Below are positions 33,950 to 46,758 of a stretch of 64,000 bases of DNA, piece by piece. This DNA is from Colletes latitarsis (lineage: Eukaryota > Arthropoda > Insecta > Hymenoptera > Colletidae): the NCBI RefSeq assembly GCF_051014445.1, contig NW_027488370.1, positions 7,688,001 to 7,752,000 on the forward strand. The letters run 5' to 3'. Made by a program: the position numbers and the translations under genes. Position 1 is the stretch's first letter, and every line of letters begins with the position of its first letter. The notes beneath the pieces are model-generated. The model saw only the letters and a list, made by a program, of their open reading frames with translations, searched no databases and was not told the origin of the DNA.

Positions 33950-35259
33950 AACAGTCAATTAAACCTGGTTGCGATTAATATTTTAGAGGATAGCGCCGGT
34001 TATTTCTCGGTTAGGTCTGGGATTTGCCCTCATCTGTCTCCTACTATCACATTTTTCGCATACTTGTTGGCCAGATCCTGGCCTTTTTCTGGTCTGTATC
34101 ACGTAGTAATGCGGTACCACACCGAAGCAGTCAATCAAACCTGGTTGCGATTAATATTTTAGAGGATAACGCTGGTTATGTCTGGGTTAGTTCTGGTATT
34201 TGCAATCATCAGGCTCATACTTTCGCAATTTTCGCGTACTTGTTGGCCAGATCTTGGGTTTTCTGTGGTTTGGATCCCGTCGTAATGTGGATCCACACCG
34301 AAGCAGTCTATTAAACCTGGCTGCGATTAATATTTTAGAGGATAACGCTGGTTATGTCTGGGTTAGTTCTGGTATTTGCAATCATCTGGCTCATACTTTC
34401 GCAATTTTCGCGTACTTGTTGGCCAGATCTTGGGTTTCTTGTGGTTTGGATCGCGTCGTAATGTGGATCCACACCGAAGCAGTCAATTAAGCCTGGCTGC
34501 GATGAATATTTTAGAGGATAACGCTGCTTATGTTTGGGTTAGTTCTGCTATTTGCAATCATCTGGCTCGTACTTTCGCATTTCTGGCATACTTGTAGGCA
34601 GATCCTGGGCTTTTTCTGGTTTGGATCACGTAGTAATGCGGTACCACACTGAAACAGTCAATTAAACCTGGTTGTGATTAACATTTTGGAGGATAACGCC
34701 GGTTATGTCACGGTTAGGTCTGGGATTTGCCGTCATCTGGCTCGTATTTTCGCATTTTTCGCATACTTGTAGGCCAGATCCTGGTCATTTTTTCTGGCTT
34801 GGACCACCTAGTAATGTGGTATCACACTGAAACAGTCAATTAAACCTGGTTGTGATTAACATTTTGGAGGATAACGCCGGTTATGTCTCTGTTAGTTCTG
34901 GGATTTGCCCTCATCTGGCTCGTACCTTCGCATTTTTCGCCTACTTGTTGGCAAGATCCTGGGCTTTTTCTGGTTTGGATCACGTAGTAATGCGGTACCA
35001 CACCGATGCAGTCAATTAAACCTGGTTGCGATTAATATTTTAGAGGATAACGCCGGTTATGTCTTGGTTAGGTCTGGGATTTGGCCTCATCTGGCTCATA
35101 CTTTCGCATTTCTCGCATACTTGTTGGCCAGATCCAGGGCTTTATCTGGTTTGTATCCCGTCGTAATGTGGTTCCACACCGAAACAGTGAATTAAACCCG
35201 GTTGCGATTAATATTTTAGAGGATAACGCCGGTTATGTCTGGGTTAGGTCTGGGATTTG
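33950..35259. repeat. Seven-monomer unit X, copy 2 (complete)
   Basis: All seven monomers X1-X7 are present in order, matching 28,495-29,805 at offset 5,454. A further X1 follows at 35,257, exactly 1,233 bp after the first X1 at 34,024. The unit length is therefore seven monomers plus one base, the extra base being in the T-run of X5 (near 34,791). This is the cleanest example of the unit. Confidence 0.88.
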
Positions 35260-35519
35260 CCCTCATCTGTCTCCTACTATCACATTTTTCGCATACATGT
35301 TGGCCAGATCCTGGCCTTTTTCTGGTCTGTATCACGTAGTAATGCGGTACCACACCGAAACAGTCAATTAAACCTGGCTGCGATTAATATTTTAGAGGAT
35401 AACGCCGGTTATGTCACGGTTAGGTCTGGGATTTGCCGTCATCTGGCTCGAATTTTCGCATTTCTCGCATACTTGTTGGCCAGATCCTGGGCTTTTTCTG
35501 GTTTGGATCACGTAGTAAT
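35260..35519. repeat. X1 monomer joined to an unrelated monomer
   Basis: An X1 monomer (CTCCTACTATCACATTTTTCG, split here as CTCCTACTATCAC plus ATTTTTCG) starts another unit X. It is followed by a GCCGTCATC and TCGAATTTTCGC monomer instead of X2, so the unit breaks off after one monomer. Confidence 0.75.
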
Positions 35520-36840
35520 GCGGTACCACACCGAAACAGTGAATTAAACCCGGTTGCGATTAATATTTTAGAGGATAACGCCGGTTATGTCTGGGTTAGG
35601 TCTGGGATTTGGCCTCATCTGGCTCGTACTTTCGCATTTCTCGCATACTTGTTGGCCAGATCCTGGGCTTTTTCTGGTTTAGATCACGTAGTAATGTGGT
35701 TCCACACCGAAACAGTCAATTTAACCTGGTTGCGATTAATATTTTAGACGATAACGCCGGTTATGTCACGGTTAGGTCTGGGATTTGCCGTCATCTGGCT
35801 CGAATTTTCGCATTTCTCGCATACTTGTTGGCCAGATCCTGGGCTTTTTCTGGTTTGGATCACGTAGTATTGTGGTACCACACTGAAACAGTCAATAAAA
35901 GCTGGTTCCGATTAGTATCTTACAGGATAACACCGGTTATGTCTGGGTTAGGTCTGGGATTTGCCCTCATCTGGCTCGTACTTTCGCATTTCTCGCATAC
36001 TTGTTGGCCAGATCCAGGCCTTTTTCTGGTTTGGATCAGGTAGTAATGCGGTACTACACCGAAACAGTCAATTAAACCTGGTTGCGATTAATATTTTAGA
36101 GGATAACGCCGGTTATGTCTTGGTTAGGTCTGGTATTTGCCCTCATCTGGCTCGTACTTTCGCATTTCTCGCATACTTGTTGGCCAGATCCTTGCCTTTT
36201 CCTGGTTTGGATCACGTAGTAATGCGGTACCACACTGAAACAGTCAATTAAACCTGGTTGTGATTAATATTTTGGAGAATAACGCTGGTTATGTTTGGGT
36301 TAGTTCCGGTATTTGCAACCATCTGGCTGATACTTTCGCATTTTTTGCATACTTGTTGGCCAGATCCTGGCCTTTTTCTGGTTTGGATCACGTAGTAATG
36401 CGGTACCACCCCGAAACAGTCAATAAAACCTGGTTGCGATTAATATTTTAGAGGATAACGCCGGTTATGTCTGGTTTAGTTCTGGTATTTGCAATCATCT
36501 GGCTCGTACTTTCGCATTTTTCGCATACTTGTTCTTCAGATCCTGGGCTTTTTCTGGTTTGGATCACGTAGTAATGTGGTACCACACTGAAACAGTCAAT
36601 AAAAGCTGGTTCCGATTAGTATTTTAGAGGATAACGCTGGTTATGACTGGTTTAGTTCTGGAATTTGCAAACATCTGGCTCGTACCTTCGCATTTTTCGC
36701 CTACTTGTTGGCAAGATCCTGGTCTTTTTCATGCTTGGACCACGTAGTAATGTGGTACCACACTCAAACAGTCAAATAAACCTGGTTCCGATTAATATTT
36801 AACAGGGTAACGCCGGCTATGTCTCTGTTAGGTCTGGGAT
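35520..36840. repeat. 1.32-kb segment, copy 1 (offset 3,534)
   Basis: This segment matches 39,054-40,374 almost base for base. Shared markers are AGACGATAACG, GTAGTATTGTGG, TATCTTACAGG, GATCAGGTAG with GCGGTACTACACC, TTTGGAGAATAACG, ACTTGTTCTTCAG, TTATGACTGG and ATTTAACAGGGTAACG. The offset equals 20 monomers plus 14 bp, explained by the 14-bp insertion near 37,200. Differences noticed are few (CACTCAAAC here against CACTGAAAC near 40,303). From its end rightwards the CATGCTTGG variant becomes common. Confidence 0.9.
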
Positions 36841-37389
36841 TTTCCCTCATCTGGCTCGTACCTCCGCATTTTTCGCATAGTTGTTGGCAAGATCCTGGGC
36901 ATTTTCTGGTTTGGATCACGTAGTAATGTGGTACCACACTGAAACAGTCAATAAAAGCTGGTTGCGATTAGTATTTTGGAGGATAACGCTGGTTATGTCT
37001 GGTTTAGTTCTGGTATTTGCAATCATCTGGCTCGTACCTTCGCATTTTTCGCATACTTGATGGCCAGATCCTGGCCTTTTTCTGGTTTGGATCACGTAGT
37101 AATGTGGTACCACACTAAAACAGCCAACAAAGGCTGGTTTCGATTAGTATTTTAGAGGATAACGCCGGTTATGTCTGGTTTAGTTCTGGTATTTTTGCAA
37201 ATATGATGATTGCCATCTGGCTCGTACTTTCGCATTTTTCGCATACTTGTTCTTCAGATCCTGGGCTTTTTCTGGTTTGGATCACGTAGTAATGTGGTAC
37301 CACACTGAAACAGTCAATAAAAGCTGGTTCCGATTAGTATCTTAGAGGATAACGCTGGTTATGACTGGTTTAGTTCTGGAATTTGCAAA
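36841..37389. repeat. Satellite containing a 14-bp insertion and a re-used monomer
   Basis: Three monomers lie between the 1.32-kb segment and unit X. The third carries the insertion at about 37,191-37,214. It then continues with ACTTGTTCTTCAG and TTATGACTGG, repeating 36,520-36,672 at offset 718 (four monomers plus 14 bp). Confidence 0.82.
37191..37214. other. 14-bp insertion containing an inverted 9-mer
   Basis: The usual GGTATTTGCAATCATCTGG is lengthened by 14 bp. The added sequence includes GATGATTGC, the exact reverse complement of GCAATCATC, which is what A-type monomers carry at this place. Two extra T residues sit upstream. This is the only inverted piece of monomer I found. A template-switch event during replication or repair would produce it. 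It is also the largest insertion in the window. Confidence 0.75.
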
Positions 37390-39053
37390 CATCTGGCTCG
37401 TACTTTCGCATTTCTGGCATACTTGTAGGCAGATCCTGGGCTTTTTCTGGTTTGGATCACGTAGTAATGCGGTACCACACTGAAACAGTCAATTAAACCT
37501 GGTTGTGATTAACATTTTGGAGGATAACGCCGGTTATGTCACGGTTAGGTCTGGGATTTGCCGTCATCTGGCTCGTATTTTCGCATTTTTCGCATACTTG
37601 TAGGCCAGATCCTGGCCATTTTTTCTGGCTTGGACCACCTAGTAATGTGGTATCACACTGAAACAGTCAATTAAACCTGGTTGTGATTAACATTTTGGAG
37701 GATAACGCCGGTTATGTCTCTGTTAGTTCTGGGATTTGCCCTCATCTGGCTCGTACCTTCGCATTTTTCGCCTACTTGTTGGCAAGATCCTGGGCTTTTT
37801 CTGGTTTGGATCACGTAGTAATGCGGTACCACACCGATGCAGTCAATTAAACCTGGTTGCGATTAATATTTTAGAGGATAACGCCGGTTATGTCTTGGTT
37901 ACGTCTGGGATTTGGCCTCATCTGGCGCATACTTTCGCATTTCTCGCATACTTGTTGGCCAGATCCAGGGCTTTATCTGGTTTGTATCCCGTCGTAATGT
38001 GGTTCCACACCGAAACAGTGAATTAAACCCGGTTGCGATTAATATTTTAGAGGATAACGCCGGTTATGTCTGGGTTAGGTCTGGGATTTGCCCTCATCTG
38101 TCTCCTACTATCACATTTTTCGCATACATGGTGGCCAGATCCTGGCCTTTTTCTGGTCTGTATCACGTAGTAATGCGGTACCACACCGAAACAGTCAATT
38201 AAACCTGGTTGCGATTAATATTTTAGAGGATAACGCTGGTTATGTCTGGGTTAGTTCTGGTATTTGCAATCATCAGGCTCATACTTTCGCAATTTTCGCG
38301 TACTTGTTGGCCAGATCTTGGGTTTCTTGTGGTTTGGATCCCGTCGTAATGTGGATCCACACCGAAGCAGTCAATTAAACCTGGTTGCGATTAATATTTT
38401 AGAGGCTAACGCTGGTTATGTCTGGGTTAGTTCTGGTATTTGCAATCATCTGGCTCATACTTTCGCAATTTTCGCGTACTTGATGGCCAGATCTTGGGTT
38501 TCTTGTGGTTTGGATCCCGTCGTAATGTGGATCCACACCGAAGCAGTCAATTAAGCCTGGCTGCGATGAATATTTTAGAGGATAACGCTGCTTATGTTTG
38601 GGTTAGTTCTGCTATTGGCAATCATCTGGCTCGTACTTTCGCATTTCTGGCATACTTGTAGGCAGATCCTGGGCTTTTTCTGGTTTGGATCACGTAGTAA
38701 TGCGGTACCACACTGAAACAGTCAATTAAACCTGGTTGTGATTAACATTTTGGAGGATAACGCCGGTTATGTCACGGTTAGGTCTGGGATTTGCCGTCAT
38801 CTGGCTCGTATTTTCGCATTTTTCGCATACTTGTTGGCAAGATCCTGGGCTTTTTCTGGTTTGGATCACGTAGTAATGCGGTACCACACCGATGCAGTCA
38901 ATTAAACCTGGTTGCGATGAATATTTGAGAGGATAACGCCGGTTATGTCTTGGTTAGGTCTGGGATTTGGCCTCATCTGGCTCATACTTTCGCATTTCTC
39001 ACATACTTGTTGGCCAGATCCAGGGCTTTATCTGGTTTGTATCCCGTCGTAAT
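37390..39053. repeat. Seven-monomer unit X, copies 3 and 4
   Basis: The order read is X4 (with a foreign left half), X5, X6, X7, X1, X2, X3, X4, then an X5/X6 fusion, then X7. The first part follows 34,559-35,259, and the second repeats the X5-less arrangement of 29,806-30,660. Small changes include ATACATGGTGGCC near 38,122, GAGGCTAACG near 38,402 and TATTTGAGAGG near 38,923. X7 then joins copy 2 of the 1.32-kb segment. Confidence 0.85.
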
Positions 39054-40374
39054 GTGGTTCCACACCGAAACAGTGAATTAAACCCGGTTGCGATTAATAT
39101 TTTAGAGGATAACGCCGGTTATGTCTGGGTTAGGTCTGGGATTTGGCCTCATCTGGCTCGTACTTTCGCATTTCTCGCATACTTGTTGGCCAGATCCTGG
39201 GCTTTTTCTGGTTTAGATCACGTAGTAATGTGGTTCCACACCGAAACAGTCAATTTAACCTGGTTGCGATTAATATTTTAGACGATAACGCCGGTTATGT
39301 CACGGTTAGGTCTGGGATTTGCCGTCATCTGGCTCGAATTTTCGCATTTCTCGCATACTTGTTGGCCAGATCCTGGGCTTTTTCTGGTTTGGATCACGTA
39401 GTATTGTGGTACCACACTGAAACAGTCAATAAAAGCTGGTTCCGATTAGTATCTTACAGGATAACACCGGTTATGTCTGGGTTAGGTCTGGGATTTGCCC
39501 TCATCTGGCTCGTACTTTCGCATTTCTCGCATACTTGTTGGCCAGATCCAGGCCTTTTTCTGGTTTGGATCAGGTAGTAATGCGGTACTACACCGAAACA
39601 GTCAATTAAACCTGGTTGCGATTAATATTTTAGAGGATAACGCCGGTTATGTCTTGGTTAGGTCTGGTATTTGCCCTCATCTGGCTCGTACTTTCGCATT
39701 TCTCGCATACTTGTTGGCCAGATCCTTGCCTTTTCCTGGTTTGGATCACGTAGTAATGCGGTACCACACTGAAACAGTCAATTAAACCTGGTTGTGATTA
39801 ATATTTTGGAGAATAACGCTGGTTATGTTTGGGTTAGTTCCGGTATTTGCAACCATCTGGCTGATACTTTCGCATTTTTTGCATACTTGTTGGCCAGATC
39901 CTGGCCTTTTTCTGGTTTGGATCACGTAGTAATGCGGTACCACCCCGAAACAGTCAATAAAACCTGGTTGCGATTAATATTTTAGAGGATAACGCCGGTT
40001 ATGTCTGGTTTAGTTCTGGTATTTGCAATCATCTGGCTCGTACTTTCGCATTTTTCGCATACTTGTTCTTCAGATCCTGGGCTTTTTCTGGTTTGGATCG
40101 CGTAGTAATGTGGTACCACACTGAAACAGTCAATAAAAGCTGGTTCCGATTAGTATTTTAGAGGATAACGCTGGTTATGACTGGTTTAGTTCTGGAATTT
40201 GCAAACATCTGGCTCGTACCTTCGCATTTTTCGCCTACTTGTTGGCAAGATCCTGGTCTTTTTCATGCTTGGACCACGTAGTAATGTGGTACCACACTGA
40301 AACAGTCAAATAAACCTGGTTCCGATTAATATTTAACAGGGTAACGCCGGCTATGTCTCTGTTAGGTCTGGGAT
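39054..40374. repeat. 1.32-kb segment, copy 2 (offset 3,534)
   Basis: This is the second copy of 35,520-36,840. The match ends near 40,374, where GGGATTTGCCC replaces GGGATTTTCCC. The left join is to an X7 monomer, while copy 1 is joined to an X1-derived tract, so the two copies sit in different contexts. Confidence 0.9.
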
Positions 40375-41689
40375 TTGCCCTCATCTGGCTCGTACTTTCG
40401 CATTTCTCGCATACTTGTTGGCCAGATCCTGGGCTTTTTCTGGTTTAGATCACGTAGTAATGTGGTTCCACACCGAAACAGTCAAATAAACCTGGTTCCG
40501 ATTAATATTTAACAGGATAACGCCGGCTATGTCTCGGTTAGTTTTGGGATTTTCCCTCATCTGGCTCGTAATTTCGCATTTTTCGCATACTTGTTGGCCA
40601 TATCCTGGCCTTTTTCATGCTTGGACCACGTAGTAATGTGGCACCACACTGAAACAGTCAAATAAACCTGGTTCCGATTAGTATTTTAGAGGATAACACT
40701 GGTTATGTCTGGTTTAGTTCTGGTATTTGCAATCATCTGGCTCGTACCTTCTCATTTCTCGCCTACTTGTGGCAAGATCCTGGGCTTTTTCTGCTTGGAT
40801 CAGGTAGTAATGCGGTACCACACCTTAGCAGTCAATTAAACCTGGTTCCGAATAGTATTTTAGAGGATCACGCAGGTTACGTCTGGGTTAGTTCTGGTAT
40901 TTGCAATCATCTGGTACATACTTTCGCGTTTTTCGCATACTTGTTGGCAGATCCTGGGTTTTTTCTGGTTTGGATCCGGTAGTAATGAGGTTCCACACCG
41001 AAGCAGTCAACTAAACCGGGTGGCGATTAATATTTTAGAGGATAACGCCGGTTATGTCTCGGTTAGGTCTGGGATTTGGCCTCATCTGGCTCATACTTTC
41101 GCATTTCTCGCATACTTGTTGGCCAGATCTAGGGCTTTATCTGGTTTGTATCCCGTCGTAATGTGGTTCCACACCGAAACAGTCAATTAAACCCGGTTGC
41201 GATTAATATTTAACAGGATAACGCCGGCTATGTCTCGGTTAGGTCTGGGATTTGCCCTCATCTGGCTCGTACCTTCGCATTTTTCGCATACTTGTTGGCC
41301 AGATCCTGGGCTTTTTCTGGTTTGGATCACGTAGTGATGTAGTGCCACACTGAAACAGTCAATAAGAGCTGGTTCCGATTAGTATTTTACAGGATAACGC
41401 CGGTTATGTCTGGGTTAGTTCTGGTATTTGCAATCATCTAGCTCGTACCTTCGCATTTTTCGCCTACTTGTTGGCAGGATCCTGGGCTTTTTCATGCTTG
41501 GATCACGTAGTAATGTGATACCACACTGAAACTGTCAAATAAATCTGGTTCCGATTAATATTTTACAGGATAACGCCGGCTATGTCTCGGTTAGGTCTAG
41601 GATTTTCCCACATCTGGCTCGTACCTCCGCATTTTTCGCATACTTGTTGGCAAGATCCTGGGCTTTTTCTGGTTTGGATCAGGTAGTAA

Positions 41690-42360
41690 TGCGGTACCAC
41701 GCCGAAACAGTCAATTAAACCTGGTTGCGATTAATATTTTAGAGGATTGCGCCGGTTATGTCTCGGTTAGTTCTGGGATTTGCCCTCATCTGTCTAGTAC
41801 TTTCGCATTTCTCGCATACATTTTGGCCAGATCCTGGACTTTTTCTGGTTTGGATCACGTAGTAATGTGGTAACACACTGAAACAGTCAATGAAAGCAGG
41901 TTCCGATTAATATTTCAGAGGATAACGCTGGTTATGTCTGGTTTAGTTCTGGTATTTGCAATCATCTAGCTCGTACCTTCGCATTTTTCGCCTACTTGTT
42001 GGCAGGATCCTGGGCTTTCTCATGCTTGGATCACGTAGTAATGTGGTACCACACTGAAACAGTCAAATAAACCTGGTTCCGATTAATATTTTACAGGATA
42101 ACGCCGGCTATGTCTCGGTTAGGTCTGGGATTTTCCCACATCTGGCTCGTACCTCCGCATTTTTCGCATACTTGTTGGCAAGATCCTGGGCTTTTTCTGG
42201 TTTGGATCACGTAGTAATGCGGTACCACACCGAAGCAGTCAATTCAACCTTGTGGCGATTAATATTTTAGAGGATAACGCCGGTTATGTCTCCGTTAGGT
42301 TTGGGATTTTCCCTCATCTGGCTCGTAATTTCGCATTTTTCGCATACTTGTTGGCCAGAT
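41690..42360. repeat. Segment matched at 46,088-46,758
   Basis: The offset is 4,398 bp, 25 monomers minus 2. Shared rare features are TCTAGTACTTTCG, ATACATTTTGGCC, TAACACACTG, AATGAAAGCAGG and TATTTCAGAGG. Differences include GATTGCGCC near 41,746 against GATAGCGCC. Confidence 0.82.
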
Positions 42361-45300
42361 CCTGGCCTTTTTCATGCTTGGACCACGTAGTAATGTGGTA
42401 CCACACTGAAACAGTCAAATAAACCTGGTTCCGATTAGTATTTTAGAGGATAACGCTGGTTATGCCTGGTTTAGTTCTGGTATTTGCAATCATCTGGCTC
42501 GTACCTTCGCATTTTTCGACTAGTTGTGGCAAGATCCTGGGCTTTTTCTGGTTTGGATCAGGTAGTAATGCGGTACCACACCTTAACAGTCAATTAAACC
42601 TGGTTCCGAATAGTATTTTAGAGGATAACGCCGGTTACGTCTGGGTTAGTTCTGGTATTTGCAATCATCTGGCACATACTTTCGCGTTTTTCGCATACTT
42701 GTTGGGCAGATCCTGGGTTTTTTCTGGTTTGGATCCCGTAGTAATGAGGTTCCACACCGAAGCAGTCAATTAAACCTGGTTGCGATTAATATTTTAGACG
42801 ATAACGCCGGTTATGTCACGGTCAGGTCTGGGATTTGCCGTCATCTGGCTCGAATTTTCGCATTTCTCGCATACTTGTTGGCCAGATCCTGGGCTTTTTC
42901 TGGTTTGCATCACGTAGTAATGTGGTACCACACTGAAACAGTCAAATAAACCTGGTTCCGATTAATATTTTACAGGATAACGCCGGCTGTGTCTCGGTTA
43001 GGTCTGGGATTTTCCCTCATCTGGCTCATGCTTTCGCGTTTTTCGAATACATCTTGGCAAGATCCTGGCCTTTTTCTGGTTTGGATCACGTCAAATGCGG
43101 TACCACACCGAAACAGTCAATTAAACCTGGTGGCGATTAAAATTTTAGAGGATAACGCCGGTTTTGTCTCGGTTAGGTCTGGGATTTTCCCTCATCTGTC
43201 TCCTAATTTCGCATTTTTCGCATACTTGTGGGCCAGATCCTGGCCTTTTTCATGCTTGGACCACGCAGTAATGTGGTATCACACTGAAACAGTCAATTAA
43301 ACCTGGTTGCGATTAATATTTTAGAGGATAACGCCGGTTATGTCTGGGTGAGGTCTGGGATTTGCCCACATCTGGCTCGTACTTTCGCATTTTTCGCATA
43401 CTTGTTGGCCAGATCCTGGGCTATTTCTGTTTTGGGACCCGTAATAATGACGCTCCACACCGAAACAGTCAATTAAGCCTGGTTGCGATTAATATTTTGG
43501 AGGATAACGCTGGTTATGTCTGGGTTAGTTCTGGTATTTGCAATCATCTGTCTCATTCGTTCGCAATTTTCGCATACTCGTTGGCAAGATCCTAGGCTTT
43601 TCCTGGTTTGGATCACGTAGTAATGCGGTACCACACCGTAGCAGTCAATTAAACCTTGTTGCGATTAATATGTTGGAGGATAACGCCGGTTATGTCTCGG
43701 TTAGTTCTGGTATTTGCTATCATCTGGCTCGTACCTTCGCATTTTTCGCCTACTTGTTGGCAAGATCCTGGGCTTTTTCATGCTTGGACCATGTAGTAAT
43801 GTGGTACCACACTGAAACAGTCAAATAAACCTGGTTCCGATTAATATTTAACAGGATAACGCCGGCTATGTCTCCGTTAGGTTTGGGATTTTCCCTCATC
43901 GGGCTCGTAATTTCGCATTTTTCGCATACTTGTTGGCCAGATCCTGGCCTTTTTCATGCTTGGACCACGTAGTAATGTGGTTCCACACCGAAACAGTCAA
44001 TTAAACCAGGTTGCGATTAATATTTTAGAGGATAACGCCGGTTATGTCTGGTTTAGTTCTGGTATTTGCAATCATCTAGCTCGTACCTTCGCATTTTTCG
44101 CCTACTTGTTGGCAGGATCCTGGGCTTTTTCATGCTTGGATCACGTAGTAATGAGATACCACACTGAAACTGTCAAATAAACCTGGTTCCGATTAATATT
44201 TTACAGGATAACGCCGGTTTTGTCTCGGTTAGGTCTAGGATTTTCCCACATCTGGCTCGTACCTCCGCATTTTTCGCATACTTGTTGGCAAGATCCTGGG
44301 CTTTTTCTGGTTTCGATCACGTAGTAATGCGGTACCACACCGAAGCAGTCAATTAAACCAGGTTGCGATTAATATTTTAGAGGATAACGCCGGTTATGTC
44401 TGGGTTAGGTCTGGTATTTGCAATCATCTGGCTCATACTTTCGCGTTTTTCGAATACATCTTGGCAAGATCCTGGCCTTTTTCTGGTTTGGATCACGTAG
44501 TAATGCGGTACCACACCGAAACAGTCAATTAAACCTGGTTGCGATTAATATTTTAGAGGATAGCGCCGGTCATTTCTCGGCTAGGTCTGGGATTTGCCCT
44601 CATCTGTCTCGTACTTTCGCATTTTTCGCCTACTTGTTGGCCAGATCCTGGGCTTTTTCATGCTTGGATCACGTAGTAATGTGGTACCACACTGAAACAG
44701 TTAAATAAACCTGGTTCCGATTAATATTTAACAGGATAACGCCGGTTATGTCTGGGTTAGGTCTGGGATTTGCCCTCATCTGGCTCGAATTTTCGCATTT
44801 CTCGCATACTTGTTGCCCAGATCCTGGGCTTTTTCTGGTTTGGATCACGTAGTAATGTGGTACCACACTGATACAGTCAATAAAAGCTGGTTCCCATTAG
44901 TATTTTAGAGGATAACGCTGGTTATGTCTGGGTTAGTTCTGGTATTTGCAATCATCTGTCACATACTTTCGCGTTTTTCGCATACTTGTTGGCAAGATCC
45001 TGGGCTTTTTCATGCTTGGACCACGTAGTAATGTGGTACCACACTGAAACAGTCAATAAAAGCTGGTTCCGATTAGTATTTTTTAGGATAACGCTGGTTA
45101 TGTCTGGTTTAGTTCTGGTATTTGCCATCATCTGTCTCGTACCTTCGCATTTTTCGCATACTTGTTGGCAAGATCCTGGGCTTTTTCTGGTTTGTATCCC
45201 GTCGTAAAGTGGTTCCACACCGAAACAGTCAATTTAACCCGGTTGCGATTAATATTTTAGAGGATAACGCCGGTTATGTCTGGGTTAGGTCTGGGATTTG

Positions 45301-46087
45301 CCCTCATCTGGCTCGTACTTTCGCATTTCTCGCATACTTGTTGGCCAGAACCTGGGCTTTTTCTGGTTTACATCACGTAGTAATGTGGTTCCACACCGAA
45401 ACAGTCAATTGAACCTGGTTGCGATTAATATTTTAGACGATAACGCCGGTTATGTCACGGTTAGGTCTGGGATTTGCCGTCATCTGGCTCGAATTTTCGC
45501 ATTTCTCGCATACTTGTTGGCCAGATCCTGGGCTTTTTCTGGTTTGGATCACGTAGTAATGTGGTACCACACTGAAACAGTCAATAAAAGCTGGTTCCCA
45601 TTAGTATATTATAGGATAACGCTGGTTATGTCTGGTTTAGTTCTGGTATTTGCAATCATCTGGCTCGTACCTTCGCATTTTTCGCCTACTTGTTGGCAAG
45701 ATCCTGGGCTTTTTCATGCTTGGATCACGTAGTAATGTGGTACCACACTGAAACAGTCAAATAAACCTGGTTCCGATTAATATTTTACAGGATAACGCCG
45801 GCTATGTCTCGGTTAGGTCTGGGATTTTCCCACATCTGGCTCGAACCTCCGCATTTTTCGCATACTTGTTGGCAAGATCCTGGGCTTTTTCTGGTTTGGA
45901 TCACGTAGTAATGCGGTACCACACCGAAGCAGTCAATTCAACCTGGTGGCGATTAATATTTTAGAGGATAACGCCGGTTATGTCTCCGTTAGGTTTGGGA
46001 TTTGCCACATCTGTCTCGTACTTTCGCATTTTTCGCATACTTGTTGGCCAGATCCTGGCCTTTTTCTGGTCTGTATCACGCAGTAAT

Positions 46088-46758
46088 GCGGTACCACGCC
46101 GAAACAGTCAATTAAACCTGGTTGCGATTAATATTTTAGAGGATAGCGCCGGTTATGTCTCGGTTAGTTCTGGGATTTGCCCTCATCTGGCTAGTACTTT
46201 CGCATTTCTCGCATACATTTTGGCCAGATCCTGGGCTTTTTCTGGTTTGGATCACGTAGTAATGTGGTAACACACTGAAACAGTCAATGAAAGCAGGATC
46301 CGATTAATATTTCAGAGGATAACGCTGGTTATGTCTGGTTTAGTTCTGGTATTTGCAATCATCTAGCTCGTACCTTCGCATTTTTCGCCTACTTGTTGGC
46401 AGGATCCTGGGCTTTTTCATGCTTGGATCACGTAGTAATGTGGTACCACACTGAAACAGTCAAATAAACCTGGTTCCGATTAATATTTTACAGGATAACG
46501 CCGGCTATGTCTCGGTTAGGTCTGGGATTTTCCCACATCTGGCTCGTACCTCCGCATTTTTCGCATACTTGTTGGCAAGATCCCGGGCTTTTTCTGGTTT
46601 GGATCACGTAGTCATGCGGTACCACACCGAAGCAGTCAATTCAACCTTGTGGCGATTAATATTTTAGAGGATAACGCCGGTTATGTCTCCGTTAGGTTTG
46701 GGATTTTCCCTCATCTGGCTCCTAATTTCGCATTTTTCGCATACTTGTGGGCCAGATC
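46088..46758. repeat. Segment matched at 41,690-42,360
   Basis: This is the second copy at offset 4,398. Towards its right end it shares instead GTGGGCCAGATCC and CCACGCAGTAATG with about 43,225-43,275, so it is a join of two earlier array segments. Confidence 0.82.

Noticed and set aside
44952..45218. Open frames of 63-88 codons on the - strand (also near 13,744, 36,916, 44,669, 47,445, 49,066 and 50,610)
   Set aside because: They are antisense readings of the same monomers, appear where local variants remove stops, and have no independent support. They do not indicate inverted monomers.
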